NCBI GenBank assembly: GCA_016713325.1
Contig: JADJPJ010000002.1
Coordinates: forward strand, 434,001-498,000
DNA: 64,000 nucleotides
From: Candidatus Flexifilum affinis
GTDB lineage: Bacteria; Chloroflexota; Anaerolineae; Aggregatilineales; Phototrophicaceae
Direction of reading: 5' to 3'
A program made the position numbers and the translations under genes. Under the pieces are notes generated by a model. That model ran no database searches. It was given only the letters and a program-made list of their open reading frames with translations, and had not been told where the DNA came from. Shown piece after piece: positions 52,337 through 60,277 of this stretch (position 1 is the first letter of the stretch; each line of letters begins with the position of its first letter).

Positions 52337-53740
52337 GTGAACGTATCGCATGAAATCCCTGGCCCCCCGCCCATCAAAGGCATCCTTAACACGCTGCGCT
52401 TCTTCAGCGGCTTCAGTCGCGACTTTCTCGGTACGGTCGACCGGCAGTTCGATACCTATGGCGATCTGGTGAAGCTCCAGTTCGGCAAGGAGGCGATGGT
52501 GCTGGTCAGTCGCCCTGAGCATCTGCATGAAATCCTGGTGACGCGCGCCGACGACTTCCACAAGGACCGGCTGTACAAGGATACCCAGCGTGGTCTGGCC
52601 GCCTTCCTGGGCAACGGCCTGCTGACGAGCGACGGTGAGTTCTGGAAGCGGCAGCGCCGGCTGGTGGCGCCCGCGCTGCACACGCGGCGCATCGCCAGTT
52701 ATGCTCAGATCATGGTCGATACGACCCAGGAGCAGAGTAAGGCCTGGCGTCACGGCGAACGACGCGATATCGACCACGACATGATGCGGACGACCATGCT
52801 GATCGTGGCGCAGTCGCTGTTTCGCGCGGATGTCGCCGGCCAGACGGAGCGCGTCGGCGAGGTGATGACCATTCTGCAAAATATGTTTGCCCCGTCCAAT
52901 CTGATGCCCGCCTGGGTGCCGACGCCGAAGCGGTTGCGCGAACGCCGGGCGATCCGCGATCTGGATGCCATCGTCTACGGCCTGATCGTGCAGTGGCGCG
53001 CCAGGGGCGAGGATCGCGGCGATCTGCTGTCGATGCTGATGCTGGCTCGTGACGACGACGGCAACCCGATGAGCGACAAGCAGGTGCGCGACGAAGTCGT
53101 GACGCTTTTCCTGGCCGGACACGAGACCACGGCCAATGCCATGAATTTCACCTGGGTGCTGCTGGCCCAGAACCCGGCTGTGGAAGCACGGCTGCACGAG
53201 GAACTGGATAGAGTGCTGGCCGGCCGGACGCCGACGCTGGACGATCTCCCGCAGCTTCCCTACGTGGAGATGGTGATCAAGGAATCGATGCGCCTGTACC
53301 CGCCGGCTTTCAGCTTTGGGCGGCAGGCGATCCGCGATACGTCGATCGGCGAGTACCCGATCGCGGCAGCTACCCAGGTGACGGTGCTGAGCAGTCGGAC
53401 ACATCGCGATCCGCGCTACTGGGACTCGCCGGAGCAGTTCATGCCCGAGCGCTTCAGCCCGGAGCGGGAAGGGCAAATAGAGAAGTACGCCTATCTGCCC
53501 TTCGGCGGCGGACCGCGCATCTGCGTCGGCAACAGCTTCGCCATGATGGAAGCGCGCCTGATGCTGGCGACGATTGCGCAGCGGTACCGCCTGCGCCTGC
53601 CGCCGGGGCATCAGGTCGAGGTGGATCCGCTGATCACGCTGCGGCCCAAGGGTGGCCTGCCGATGATCGTCGAGCGGCGCGAGCCCCTCGCGGCGCGGGA
53701 TCGCGTCAATGGTATGGCGAACGCTGTGCCGGTTGCATAA
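52337..53740 (+). CDS. cytochrome P450
   Basis: Haem-thiolate monooxygenase, 467 residues, soluble (no N-terminal anchor). The I-helix oxygen-binding motif is AGHETTAN (about 258-265), the K-helix ExxR is KESMRLYPP (about 315), the PERF motif is present, and the haem loop is FGGGPRICVGNSFA (about 391-404) with the Cys ligand. GTG 52337 is favoured because AAGAGGTG lies four bases upstream; GTG 52319 is also possible. It belongs with CYP102/CYP4-like class P450s by general pattern; the substrate is unknown and no ferredoxin is adjacent. Confidence 0.94.
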   Translation: MNVSHEIPGPPPIKGILNTLRFFSGFSRDFLGTVDRQFDTYGDLVKLQFGKEAMVLVSRPEHLHEILVTRADDFHKDRLYKDTQRGLAAFLGNGLLTSDGEFWKRQRRLVAPALHTRRIASYAQIMVDTTQEQSKAWRHGERRDIDHDMMRTTMLIVAQSLFRADVAGQTERVGEVMTILQNMFAPSNLMPAWVPTPKRLRERRAIRDLDAIVYGLIVQWRARGEDRGDLLSMLMLARDDDGNPMSDKQVRDEVVTLFLAGHETTANAMNFTWVLLAQNPAVEARLHEELDRVLAGRTPTLDDLPQLPYVEMVIKESMRLYPPAFSFGRQAIRDTSIGEYPIAAATQVTVLSSRTHRDPRYWDSPEQFMPERFSPEREGQIEKYAYLPFGGGPRICVGNSFAMMEARLMLATIAQRYRLRLPPGHQVEVDPLITLRPKGGLPMIVERREPLAARDRVNGMANAVPVA

Positions 53741-53751
53741 CTGTTCCCAGT

Positions 53752-54212
53752 TCAGCGGAAGGTCGCGCGGATGCCCTCGATCAGCGCGGCCTTTTCGGCG
53801 TCGGTGAGCCGTGCTTCGGGATGCAGAGGCAGGTAGATGGGCAACGGCATCTCGCCCTTCTGGATGACCTCGACCAGTTCGCCGGAGCGGATGCGCGAGT
53901 CTTCCGAAATGTTGAGTTCTTCGCGCCCCTCGTGGGTATCATGGGCGACGAGCCAGCCCATCGGCGCAATGTAGGCGTACCAGGGGTAAACCGTTTCGTT
54001 GGAGTGGCAGTCGGCGCAGGCGCGGCGCCACAGCGCTTCGGTCTCCGGCGAATCCCAGTCGATGGTGCGGGTCACGGGTGGGTTGTCCAGTTGAAAGTCG
54101 GGGATGATGAAGCGGACACCCTGCAAGGCGATGAAACCGACGAGGACGATGCCGGCGGCGAAGAGAGCGGGCTGGGCAGGCGGCGAGGGGCGGCGGTAGG
54201 GCGCTGCGACAT
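53752..54212 (-). CDS. haem-binding (Haem_bd) membrane protein, reading frame interrupted near 54150-54190
   Basis: The C-terminal 124 residues are a haem-binding domain with CADCHSNET (CxxCH) then YPWYAYIAPMGWLVAHDTHEGREELNISE (in parts), typical of the Haem_bd family. Upstream in the same frame is a membrane anchor (ALFAAGIVLVGFIALQG) but no start codon before a stop. ATG 54212 opens MSQRPTAAPRRLP in another frame, reaching the anchor after a one-base insertion or two-base loss. The complete gene is thus likely 53752-54212, about 153 residues. It may accept electrons from extracytoplasmic metabolism; it is convergent with the P450 gene. Confidence 0.75.
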
Positions 54213-54433
54213 AGTCGATTGGAGTTCCTTTTGAAGTGGATGATTCGCGACAGGATACTTCCGCCAGCGGGACATCGGGCCTTCAGACAGGCCTAAGCCG
54301 TCAGGCAAACATGAATTCGCCCTTAAAGCGCGCACGGTGTAGGAGATAGTGGTCGTCTCGGGCAGGCGCCGCCTGCTGCTGAATCCCCAAGGCATCCATG
54401 CCCAGGTGGAGTGGTGATCCCGGTGAGATTTGT

Positions 54434-54478
54434 GTTACGCTAATCGACAGCATCGTTTATAAATCGGATTAGAGTAAC
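54434..54478. promoter_or_regulatory. 12-bp dyad in the aminotransferase promoter region
   Basis: GTTACGCTAATC (54434-54445) and GATTAGAGTAAC (54467-54478) form an inverted repeat with 11 of 12 matches and a 21-base spacer; the half sites are 33 bases apart start to start, about three helical turns. TATAAA (54458-54463), a likely -10, lies between the arms, and the right arm ends four bases before the ATG. It looks like an operator or an RNA hairpin over the translation start. The rest of 54213-54433 holds no gene. Confidence 0.7.
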
Positions 54479-54482
54479 CCAA

Positions 54483-55838
54483 ATGCCCACCATCCAACTG
54501 AAGACCGAGATTCCGGGTCCGAACAGCATTGCCCTGGCGCAGCGCCGCGAAGCGGCCACCGCGCGCGGCGCTGCCAAAGCCTCGCAGATCGCCATCGTGC
54601 GCGCAGAAGGGGCGGCTGTCACCGACGCCGACGGCAACACCCTGCTCGACTTCGCCGGCGGTATCGGCGCGCTGGCCGCGGGTCACTGCCCGCCCGCCGT
54701 GGTCGACGCGATCAAGACCCAGGCCGAGTCGCTGATACACTTCTGCGCCATCGTCGGCACCTACGAGCCGTTCGTGCGCGCCGCCGAACTGCTCAACGAG
54801 GTGACGCCTGGGACGTTCGCCAAGAAGACGGTGCTGCTGAACAGCGGCGCGGAAGCCAACGAGACGGCGGTCAAGATCGCTCGCAGCGCCACCGGCCGGG
54901 CGGCAATCGTCGTCTTCGAGGGTGGCTACCATGGCCGCACCAACCTGACGCTGGCGATGACCAGCAAGTACGGCCTGTTCAAGAAGGGCTTCGGACCGTT
55001 CGCGCCGGAGATCTACCGCCTGCCGTTCCCGAACGTGTACCGCCGCCCGGCGGGTATGGACGTCGAAGCCTACATCGACGACTGCATCGCGCGTCTCGAC
55101 CATGCGATGATCTCGCAGGTCGATCCGAGCGCCATCGCCGCCTTCGTGATCGAGCCTGTGCAGGGGGAGGGCGGTTTCATCCCCGTGCCGCAGCGCTTCC
55201 TGGAGCGCATCCGCCAGATCTGCGACCAGCACGGGATTGTGATGATCGCCGACGAGGTGCAGTGCGGCTTCGGACGTACCGGCAAGCTGTTCGCCGTCGA
55301 ACACTACGGCATTGTCCCGGACCTGATCGTCACCGCCAAGTCGATCGCCTCGGGAATGCCCCTGGCCGCGGTCACCGGCAAAGCGGAGATCATGGATGCG
55401 CCGCATGCCGGCGGTCTGGGCGGGACGTACAGCGGCAACCCGCTGGCCTGCGTGGCAGCCATCGAGACGATCACGATGCTGCGCCAGCCGGAATTCCTGG
55501 CCCGCGTCGAAGCAGTGGCGGCGCGTCTGCGCGGACATCTGGACCGGCTGAACGCCGAGTCGGTGCTGGTCGACGACGTGCGCGGCCTGGGCGCCATGCT
55601 GCTGATGGAACTGGTCAGAAACCCGCTCACCAAGCAGCCCGCCCCGGAAGAGACGCTGTCAGTGATTCAGGAAGCGCTGAAGCGCGGCGTGGTCGGCATG
55701 CGGGCAGGCATCTACAGCAACTGCGTCCGTTTCCTGCCACCGCTGGTGATCACGGACGAGCAGATCGACGAGGGCATGGCCGTATTTGCCGATGCCGTGC
55801 GCGCCGTCGAGGACCGGATCGGAGTCAAGGCGATCTAG
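54483..55838 (+). CDS. gabT: class III aminotransferase, 4-aminobutyrate aminotransferase type
   Basis: PLP-dependent transaminase, 451 residues, probably converting 4-aminobutyrate (or a similar omega-amino acid) and 2-oxoglutarate to the semialdehyde and glutamate. The motifs are NSGAEANETAVKIAR (about 119-133), EGGYHGRTNLTLAMTSK, ADEVQCGFGRTG (about 258-269, PLP Asp) and the PLP lysine in TAKSIASGMPLAAVTG. The substrate assignment is at family level. The ATG has no good Shine-Dalgarno, but an inverted repeat abuts it. Confidence 0.92.
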   Translation: MPTIQLKTEIPGPNSIALAQRREAATARGAAKASQIAIVRAEGAAVTDADGNTLLDFAGGIGALAAGHCPPAVVDAIKTQAESLIHFCAIVGTYEPFVRAAELLNEVTPGTFAKKTVLLNSGAEANETAVKIARSATGRAAIVVFEGGYHGRTNLTLAMTSKYGLFKKGFGPFAPEIYRLPFPNVYRRPAGMDVEAYIDDCIARLDHAMISQVDPSAIAAFVIEPVQGEGGFIPVPQRFLERIRQICDQHGIVMIADEVQCGFGRTGKLFAVEHYGIVPDLIVTAKSIASGMPLAAVTGKAEIMDAPHAGGLGGTYSGNPLACVAAIETITMLRQPEFLARVEAVAARLRGHLDRLNAESVLVDDVRGLGAMLLMELVRNPLTKQPAPEETLSVIQEALKRGVVGMRAGIYSNCVRFLPPLVITDEQIDEGMAVFADAVRAVEDRIGVKAI

Positions 55839-55845
55839 CCCTCCG

Positions 55846-55882
55846 CCAGTTTTCAGCGCTGGTTGCCAGCGCTGAAAACTGG
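55846..55882. terminator. 17-bp perfect hairpin after the aminotransferase gene
   Basis: CCAGTTTTCAGCGCTGG (55846-55862) pairs perfectly with CCAGCGCTGAAAACTGG (55866-55882) around TTG. It begins seven bases after the stop codon. No T-run follows, so it is an unusual terminator or a processing/stability element. Confidence 0.6.
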
Positions 55883-55928
55883 TTGTAGACTGTGCTTAAT
55901 GCGCCTTACGATATCTTAAGGGTTGATC

Positions 55929-56720
55929 GTGGCCGATGCCGTCCTCCTGAGCGCTGGGTTGGGGAACATCCAAGGTTGTATCGATCTGGCGGTCGAGGCA
56001 GGGCTCGGGATCGAGGCGATGGCGTTTGCCTATCCGCATATCCTGGATGGCGACGTGCGGGCGACCGTTCAGGAGTACCGCACCCTCCTCAAGCCGGTTC
56101 CGGGCGCGATCGCGCTGCACGGCCCGTTCATGGATATGGCCGTCGGCAGCCCGGATAACCATATCAATAATGTGGTCAAAGCACGGTTTCGCCAGACGCT
56201 GGAGATCGCCCACGACCTTGAGGCGAAGCTCGTCGTGCTGCACGCCAATTTCATCGCCGCCATCCGCACCGACGAGTATCGCGCCGGGTGGCAGAGCCGC
56301 AACGTCGACCTGTGGGGTGAAATCGGCGATGTGGCGCAGCGGCTCGGGGTGCTTGTGGCCGTCGAAAACATGTGGGAGTTTGACCCGTACATCATCGGCG
56401 ACGTCCTCAAGCGGGTGAACCATCCCTGGGTTCGCGCCTGCCTGGATGTCGGGCATACGCGCCTGTATTCCGAGGTAGCGTTCGACACCTGGCTGCAGGT
56501 CTTGGCGCCGTACCTGATTCACGTGCACCTGAACAACAACGATGGCTTGCAGGACAGCCACCGCGCTCTGACGACCGGCGTGGTCGAGTATGCCGGGGTG
56601 ATCGCGCAGCTGCGCCGCCTGCCTGTTCCGCCCACCATGACCCTGGAAATGGACCAGATCGCCGACATGGTTCAGAGCCTGCCTTTCTTCTCCATCGCCT
56701 ACCAGCCGCAGCGTGATTGA
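55929..56720 (+). CDS. sugar phosphate isomerase/epimerase-like TIM barrel protein
   Basis: 263-residue protein of the xylose isomerase-like/AP endonuclease 2 superfamily. Expected metal-site residues appear in VAVENMWEFD (Glu), CLDVGHTRLYS (Asp/His), HVHLNNNDGLQDSHRAL (His) and MTLEMDQ (Glu). GTG 55929 is chosen because AAGGG lies six bases upstream; TTG 55923 would touch that site. The substrate is not known. It follows the aminotransferase gene across the 17-bp hairpin. Confidence 0.88.
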   Translation: MADAVLLSAGLGNIQGCIDLAVEAGLGIEAMAFAYPHILDGDVRATVQEYRTLLKPVPGAIALHGPFMDMAVGSPDNHINNVVKARFRQTLEIAHDLEAKLVVLHANFIAAIRTDEYRAGWQSRNVDLWGEIGDVAQRLGVLVAVENMWEFDPYIIGDVLKRVNHPWVRACLDVGHTRLYSEVAFDTWLQVLAPYLIHVHLNNNDGLQDSHRALTTGVVEYAGVIAQLRRLPVPPTMTLEMDQIADMVQSLPFFSIAYQPQRD

Positions 56721-56783
56721 TCCAACGGGAAGCCGAAAGACAGCCGCATGCCAAGCGTAGAGAGAGGAATGGGTCTCGCTCAG

Positions 56784-56812
56784 TTGACAGTGGGTCAGGG
56801 ACTACGTATACT
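56784..56812 (+). promoter_or_regulatory. strong sigma-70 promoter of the FHA gene
   Basis: A perfect TTGACA (56784-56789) and TATACT (56807-56812) are separated by exactly 17 bases, with the ATG 54 bases beyond the -10. This is the best canonical promoter in the window. Confidence 0.85.
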
Positions 56813-56866
56813 CCACTGGGTAACTAACCGAGCACTTATCCACTCCGTCCGCCCCAGGAGGCGACA

Positions 56867-57625
56867 ATGATACAGGGCGACAGCTTCCGGCTGATCGTAC
56901 GTCGAGGCCCCCAGCCGAACCAGAGCTACGATCTCAGCAAAGACATTGTGACGTTGGGTCGGGACATCACCAACGACATCGTGATCAATGACCCGGAAGT
57001 CAGCCGGCATCATATGCGCCTGACCCGTGGAGCCTCCGGATTCTCGCTTGAGGATCTGGGATCGACGAACGGCACGTTCGTCAATGGTCAGCGGCTCAGT
57101 GGGGCGCGTCCTCTGCGTCCCGGCGACATGATCGGCCTGGGCGAGACGGTCACGCTCACCTATGAAATGGTCTCCGCGCCGCGTCCGATGGAGGATGCGC
57201 CGGGCGCGCTCACCAGCCCGTCAGCCCGGCCGCCGGCGTCCACGGCGCAGCCCTATATCGCGCCACAGCCTGCGCAGCCGCAGGTTCAACCGCAGCCGCA
57301 GCAGTACGGTGGGTATCAACCCCCGGCTCAACAGCAGCAGGGCGGCTATTCCCAGTACAACCCCCCGAATGCGCCGGTTGGCGTGAACCCGGTCAACCCG
57401 TCGGGCGAACTGGGCACCGACTATGATCCGTACGCCCCACGCGAAGAGGGCGGCTCGAATACGACGCGCATGATCCTGATCGGCTGCGTCGGCCTGAGCC
57501 TGTTCTGCTGCTGCTCCAGCGTGCTCGGTCTGGTACTGGTCGACCAGCTCTGCCTGTGGGACCGCATTCCGATCGTCTACGACATCCTGCGTGCGCTCGG
57601 TTACTACATGCAGGCCTGCACCTGA
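56867..57625 (+). CDS. FHA-domain protein with Pro/Gln-rich linker and membrane segment
   Basis: 252 residues. The N-terminal FHA domain (about 8-100) binds phosphothreonine, with the key GRD, SRHH and STNGTFVNG motifs. A Pro/Gln/Tyr-rich linker (about 105-200) precedes one membrane segment (about 203-226) rich in Cys (CVGLSLFCCCSS). It is likely a membrane-tethered reader of Ser/Thr kinase signalling, though no kinase gene is in the window. AGGAGG is placed seven bases before the ATG, and a strong promoter precedes it. Confidence 0.92.
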   Translation: MIQGDSFRLIVRRGPQPNQSYDLSKDIVTLGRDITNDIVINDPEVSRHHMRLTRGASGFSLEDLGSTNGTFVNGQRLSGARPLRPGDMIGLGETVTLTYEMVSAPRPMEDAPGALTSPSARPPASTAQPYIAPQPAQPQVQPQPQQYGGYQPPAQQQQGGYSQYNPPNAPVGVNPVNPSGELGTDYDPYAPREEGGSNTTRMILIGCVGLSLFCCCSSVLGLVLVDQLCLWDRIPIVYDILRALGYYMQACT

Positions 57626-57661
57626 GGTTGACACGATCTCGGGGAAGTCAATCAAATATAG

Positions 57662-57692
57662 AACGGGGCGGTCGGCTGATCGCCCCGTTTTT
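57662..57692. terminator. bidirectional intrinsic terminator
   Basis: AACGGGGCG (57662-57670) pairs with CGCCCCGTT (57681-57689), followed by TTTTT on the forward strand. It separates the FHA gene from the convergent MFS gene ending at 57695. Confidence 0.9.
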
Positions 57693-57694
57693 GT

Positions 57695-59362
57695 TTACGC
57701 ACTTTCGGAGCGGCGGCGCAGGAGCAGCGCCGGGACCAGCCCGATGACGCAGAAAATGGCGCCGAGCAGGGCGATCTCGGTGAGCACCTGTACGGTCAGC
57801 CGGGCGTAAACGTCGACCGCCGCATAGGGATCGACGAAATCGGCGCCCAGCTCGATCGACGCCAGCAGACTCAGTCGCTGCGAGGCGAAGGAGGTGAGCG
57901 ACGAGACGCCGATGGTCATGCCCAGCAGGCGCATGATGATCACCAGTGCCGAACTGACGCCGAGCCGGTCCTGGTCGGCGCTGTTGATGACCGAAGCGCT
58001 GATCGGCGAGAAGGTCAGCCCGATGCCGATGCCGACAAACACCATCTCCAGCGCGATGACCAGATCGGGCACGTCCAGAGTCCAGGTTCGCCAGATCAGG
58101 ATGAAGCCGACCAGCGACAGCAGCAGCCCGGTGAGGGCGGTGCGGTTGTAGCCGATGCGGTCGCTCAGCCAGCCGCCGGGGATGGCCGCCAGCGCCATCG
58201 GAAGGGTGAGGGCCGAGAGCAGGATGCCCACTTGAAGGGCGGCCTCGGAAAGCTGGCTGGTGTCGGCGATGCGGACGTTGACCAGGATCGGCACACTGAC
58301 CAGGCCGATCATCAGGCAGAAGCCGACGATCAGATTGGCTGCCAGGCCGGACGCGACAGCGCGACGGCGCATCATCTTCAGGTCGAACAGCGGACTGCGC
58401 CCGCGCAGCTCGACCACGACGAAGAGGATGACCAGGATCAGCGCGCCGGCCAGCGCCGGCCCGGCGTACGGGGGCAGCCCGCCGATCTGCTCGAAAGTGG
58501 AGGCGGTCGAAGCGATCTCGATGTTGGCGCCCAGACCGACCACCAGCAGCACCAGTGCCCCGCTGATCAGGAGCGCGCCGAGCCAGTCCATGCGGGCTGT
58601 GCTTCTGGTCTGAGGGACTCCGCGCAGCGCCCACCACGTCAGGAACAAGCCGATCAGTGAGATGGGAATATTGATCCAGAAGAGCATCCGCCAGTCGAGC
58701 GCTGGCAAGCTGGTCCCGAAGGCGGCGAGCAGAGGCGATGCCCCTTCCTGCAAGCGCAGTTCGTTGAGCGTTGCGAACCAGCGCACCATGACACCGCCGT
58801 AGAGATGGCCGAGCACCCAACCCATGGTGTCGATGGCGCCGATGACGCCGAATGGCTGGGCGCGGCGGTGTGCCGGGAACAGGTCGCCGACCAGCGCCAG
58901 GCTGACCGGCACAATCGCGCCCGCGCCGAGCGCCTGCACGATGCGCCCGATGATGATGGCCGTCAGTGCCATCTCGCCGGAGTCAGGCCGGACGCCGCTC
59001 ATCCGGAAGGAGAGACTGTAGAGCAAGCCGGAGAGCCCGGTACGCGCCTGTGGATCGACCTCGGCCACCAGGAATGAGCCGATCAGGAAGACGATCAGAC
59101 ACAGCACGTAAGCGCGTCGCCGGCCGATCAGATCGCTCAGCCGGCCCATGACGATCAGGCTGATGGTGTAGGCCAGCAGGTAACCCGTGACGATCCAGGC
59201 GGCATCGTCGATGACGCTTTGCACCGGCAGTTCCAGACTGACGATGATCTCCGGCAGAAAGGCCGAGACGATGGTCAGGTCGATGGAGCCGATGAAGACC
59301 GGGATGGCGATGAACGCCAGGGCCACCCACGGGCTGACGCGCGGTTTTTCGGCGACGGTCAT
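57695..59362 (-). CDS. MFS exporter, DHA2 (EmrB/QacA, P55-like) family
   Basis: 555-residue, about 14-helix drug:H+ antiporter-type exporter. Motif A is GRLSDLIGRRRAYVL (about 73-87), motif C-like residues appear in SLALVGDLFPAHRRAQPFGVIGAIDTMGWVLG, and a second motif A-like GGWLSDRIGYNRTAL lies in the second half. The ATG overlaps the stop of the lipoprotein gene (59359-59362). In mycobacteria the LprG lipoprotein and the P55/Rv1410 MFS pump form an operon that moves lipids to the surface; the same order is seen here, so lipid export is a reasonable hypothesis. Confidence 0.92.
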   Translation of the reverse strand: MTVAEKPRVSPWVALAFIAIPVFIGSIDLTIVSAFLPEIIVSLELPVQSVIDDAAWIVTGYLLAYTISLIVMGRLSDLIGRRRAYVLCLIVFLIGSFLVAEVDPQARTGLSGLLYSLSFRMSGVRPDSGEMALTAIIIGRIVQALGAGAIVPVSLALVGDLFPAHRRAQPFGVIGAIDTMGWVLGHLYGGVMVRWFATLNELRLQEGASPLLAAFGTSLPALDWRMLFWINIPISLIGLFLTWWALRGVPQTRSTARMDWLGALLISGALVLLVVGLGANIEIASTASTFEQIGGLPPYAGPALAGALILVILFVVVELRGRSPLFDLKMMRRRAVASGLAANLIVGFCLMIGLVSVPILVNVRIADTSQLSEAALQVGILLSALTLPMALAAIPGGWLSDRIGYNRTALTGLLLSLVGFILIWRTWTLDVPDLVIALEMVFVGIGIGLTFSPISASVINSADQDRLGVSSALVIIMRLLGMTIGVSSLTSFASQRLSLLASIELGADFVDPYAAVDVYARLTVQVLTEIALLGAIFCVIGLVPALLLRRRSESA

Positions 59363-60099
59363 AAGCCCTCCGGCGGATCGGTCTGCGGTTCACCGTTGAA
59401 ATCGTAGAGGTCGATCGTCCAGATCACCGGTTCGGCCTGGGTGCCGGGCATGGGCGTCGCAGTGTAGGGGCTGTCGAATTCGCGGATGACGAAGCGCACC
59501 GGCAGTCCGCTGTCGACGGCGACATACGCCTCGACTTCGACGGTCCCCACCGGTTCGATCAGATTGCCGAGCAGGGCGGCGACATCCGGGCCATCTGCGG
59601 TGGCGTCCATGCGGTGGGCGCTGACGCCGCTCTCCAGCGTGACGGTGCCGATGTACTCCAGGTCGATCAGCGACTCCAGCGCGGCCTTGAATCCGGTCTC
59701 TTCGGCGATCAGCGTCTCGGCATTGAAGCTTTCCTGGAAGGGCTCATTGATCCAGTTGTTGCCGGTCCAGATGGCCCGGTACCACTGGTCGTCACCATCG
59801 GCGTAGACGTCGACCTCGACGGGCAGGCCGAGCGCCAAGACGCGGACGGACGCCTGAATCACGGATGGCGCGACATACTGACCGGTGGCCTGGCGGAAGA
59901 CGGCGGTGGCATAGGCGGTATAGAGGTAGTAATCTGGCCCATCCTGAATGACGGTGAGCTGAAACGTGTCCAGTTCCCGGATCTTGGCCGCGGCATCGGC
60001 CACAAGCGCGAGCGGATCGGTCGGGGTTTCAGTGGGCGTGCTGTCGGAGCAGGCCGTCAGCACGGCGGCGAGGGTCAGGAGGACGATGGCAAAGCGCAC
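59359..60099 (-). CDS. LppX/LprG-family lipoprotein
   Basis: 246-residue lipoprotein. From GTG 60099 the signal is VRFAIVLLTLAAVLTAC with lipobox LTAC, preceded by an AAAGGAAA Shine-Dalgarno. The mature part shows the LppX_LprAFG pattern: helix ALVADAAAKIRELDTFQL, strand pairs (DYYLYTAYATA, APSVIQASVRV) and LPVEVDVYADGDDQWYR, a fold that makes a hydrophobic pocket for lipids. The long frame upstream is non-coding. It is directly upstream of and overlaps the MFS gene. Confidence 0.82.
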   Translation of the reverse strand: MRFAIVLLTLAAVLTACSDSTPTETPTDPLALVADAAAKIRELDTFQLTVIQDGPDYYLYTAYATAVFRQATGQYVAPSVIQASVRVLALGLPVEVDVYADGDDQWYRAIWTGNNWINEPFQESFNAETLIAEETGFKAALESLIDLEYIGTVTLESGVSAHRMDATADGPDVAALLGNLIEPVGTVEVEAYVAVDSGLPVRFVIREFDSPYTATPMPGTQAEPVIWTIDLYDFNGEPQTDPPEGL

Positions 60100-60204
60100 A
60101 GCTTTTCCTTTCCTGTAGTCATCAGTTGATATACGCACGATCGGTCCGAATGGGTGCTCAGACGGGCAGGGGTTCCAGCGCGAGCGGACCTCGTGAACAC
60201 AGCA

Positions 60205-60235
60205 ACAGGGCGAAGATCGTGTGTCCTCGCCCTGT
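60205..60235 (-). terminator. hairpin downstream of glgX
   Basis: ACAGGGCGA (60205-60213) pairs perfectly with TCGCCCTGT (60227-60235). On the leftward strand it lies about 43 bases past the glgX stop; the following T-run is weak, so termination efficiency is uncertain. Confidence 0.5.
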
Positions 60236-60277
60236 CCTCTAGTTAACCATCGATTGTGTGCTGCGTGTAGGGGCTGT

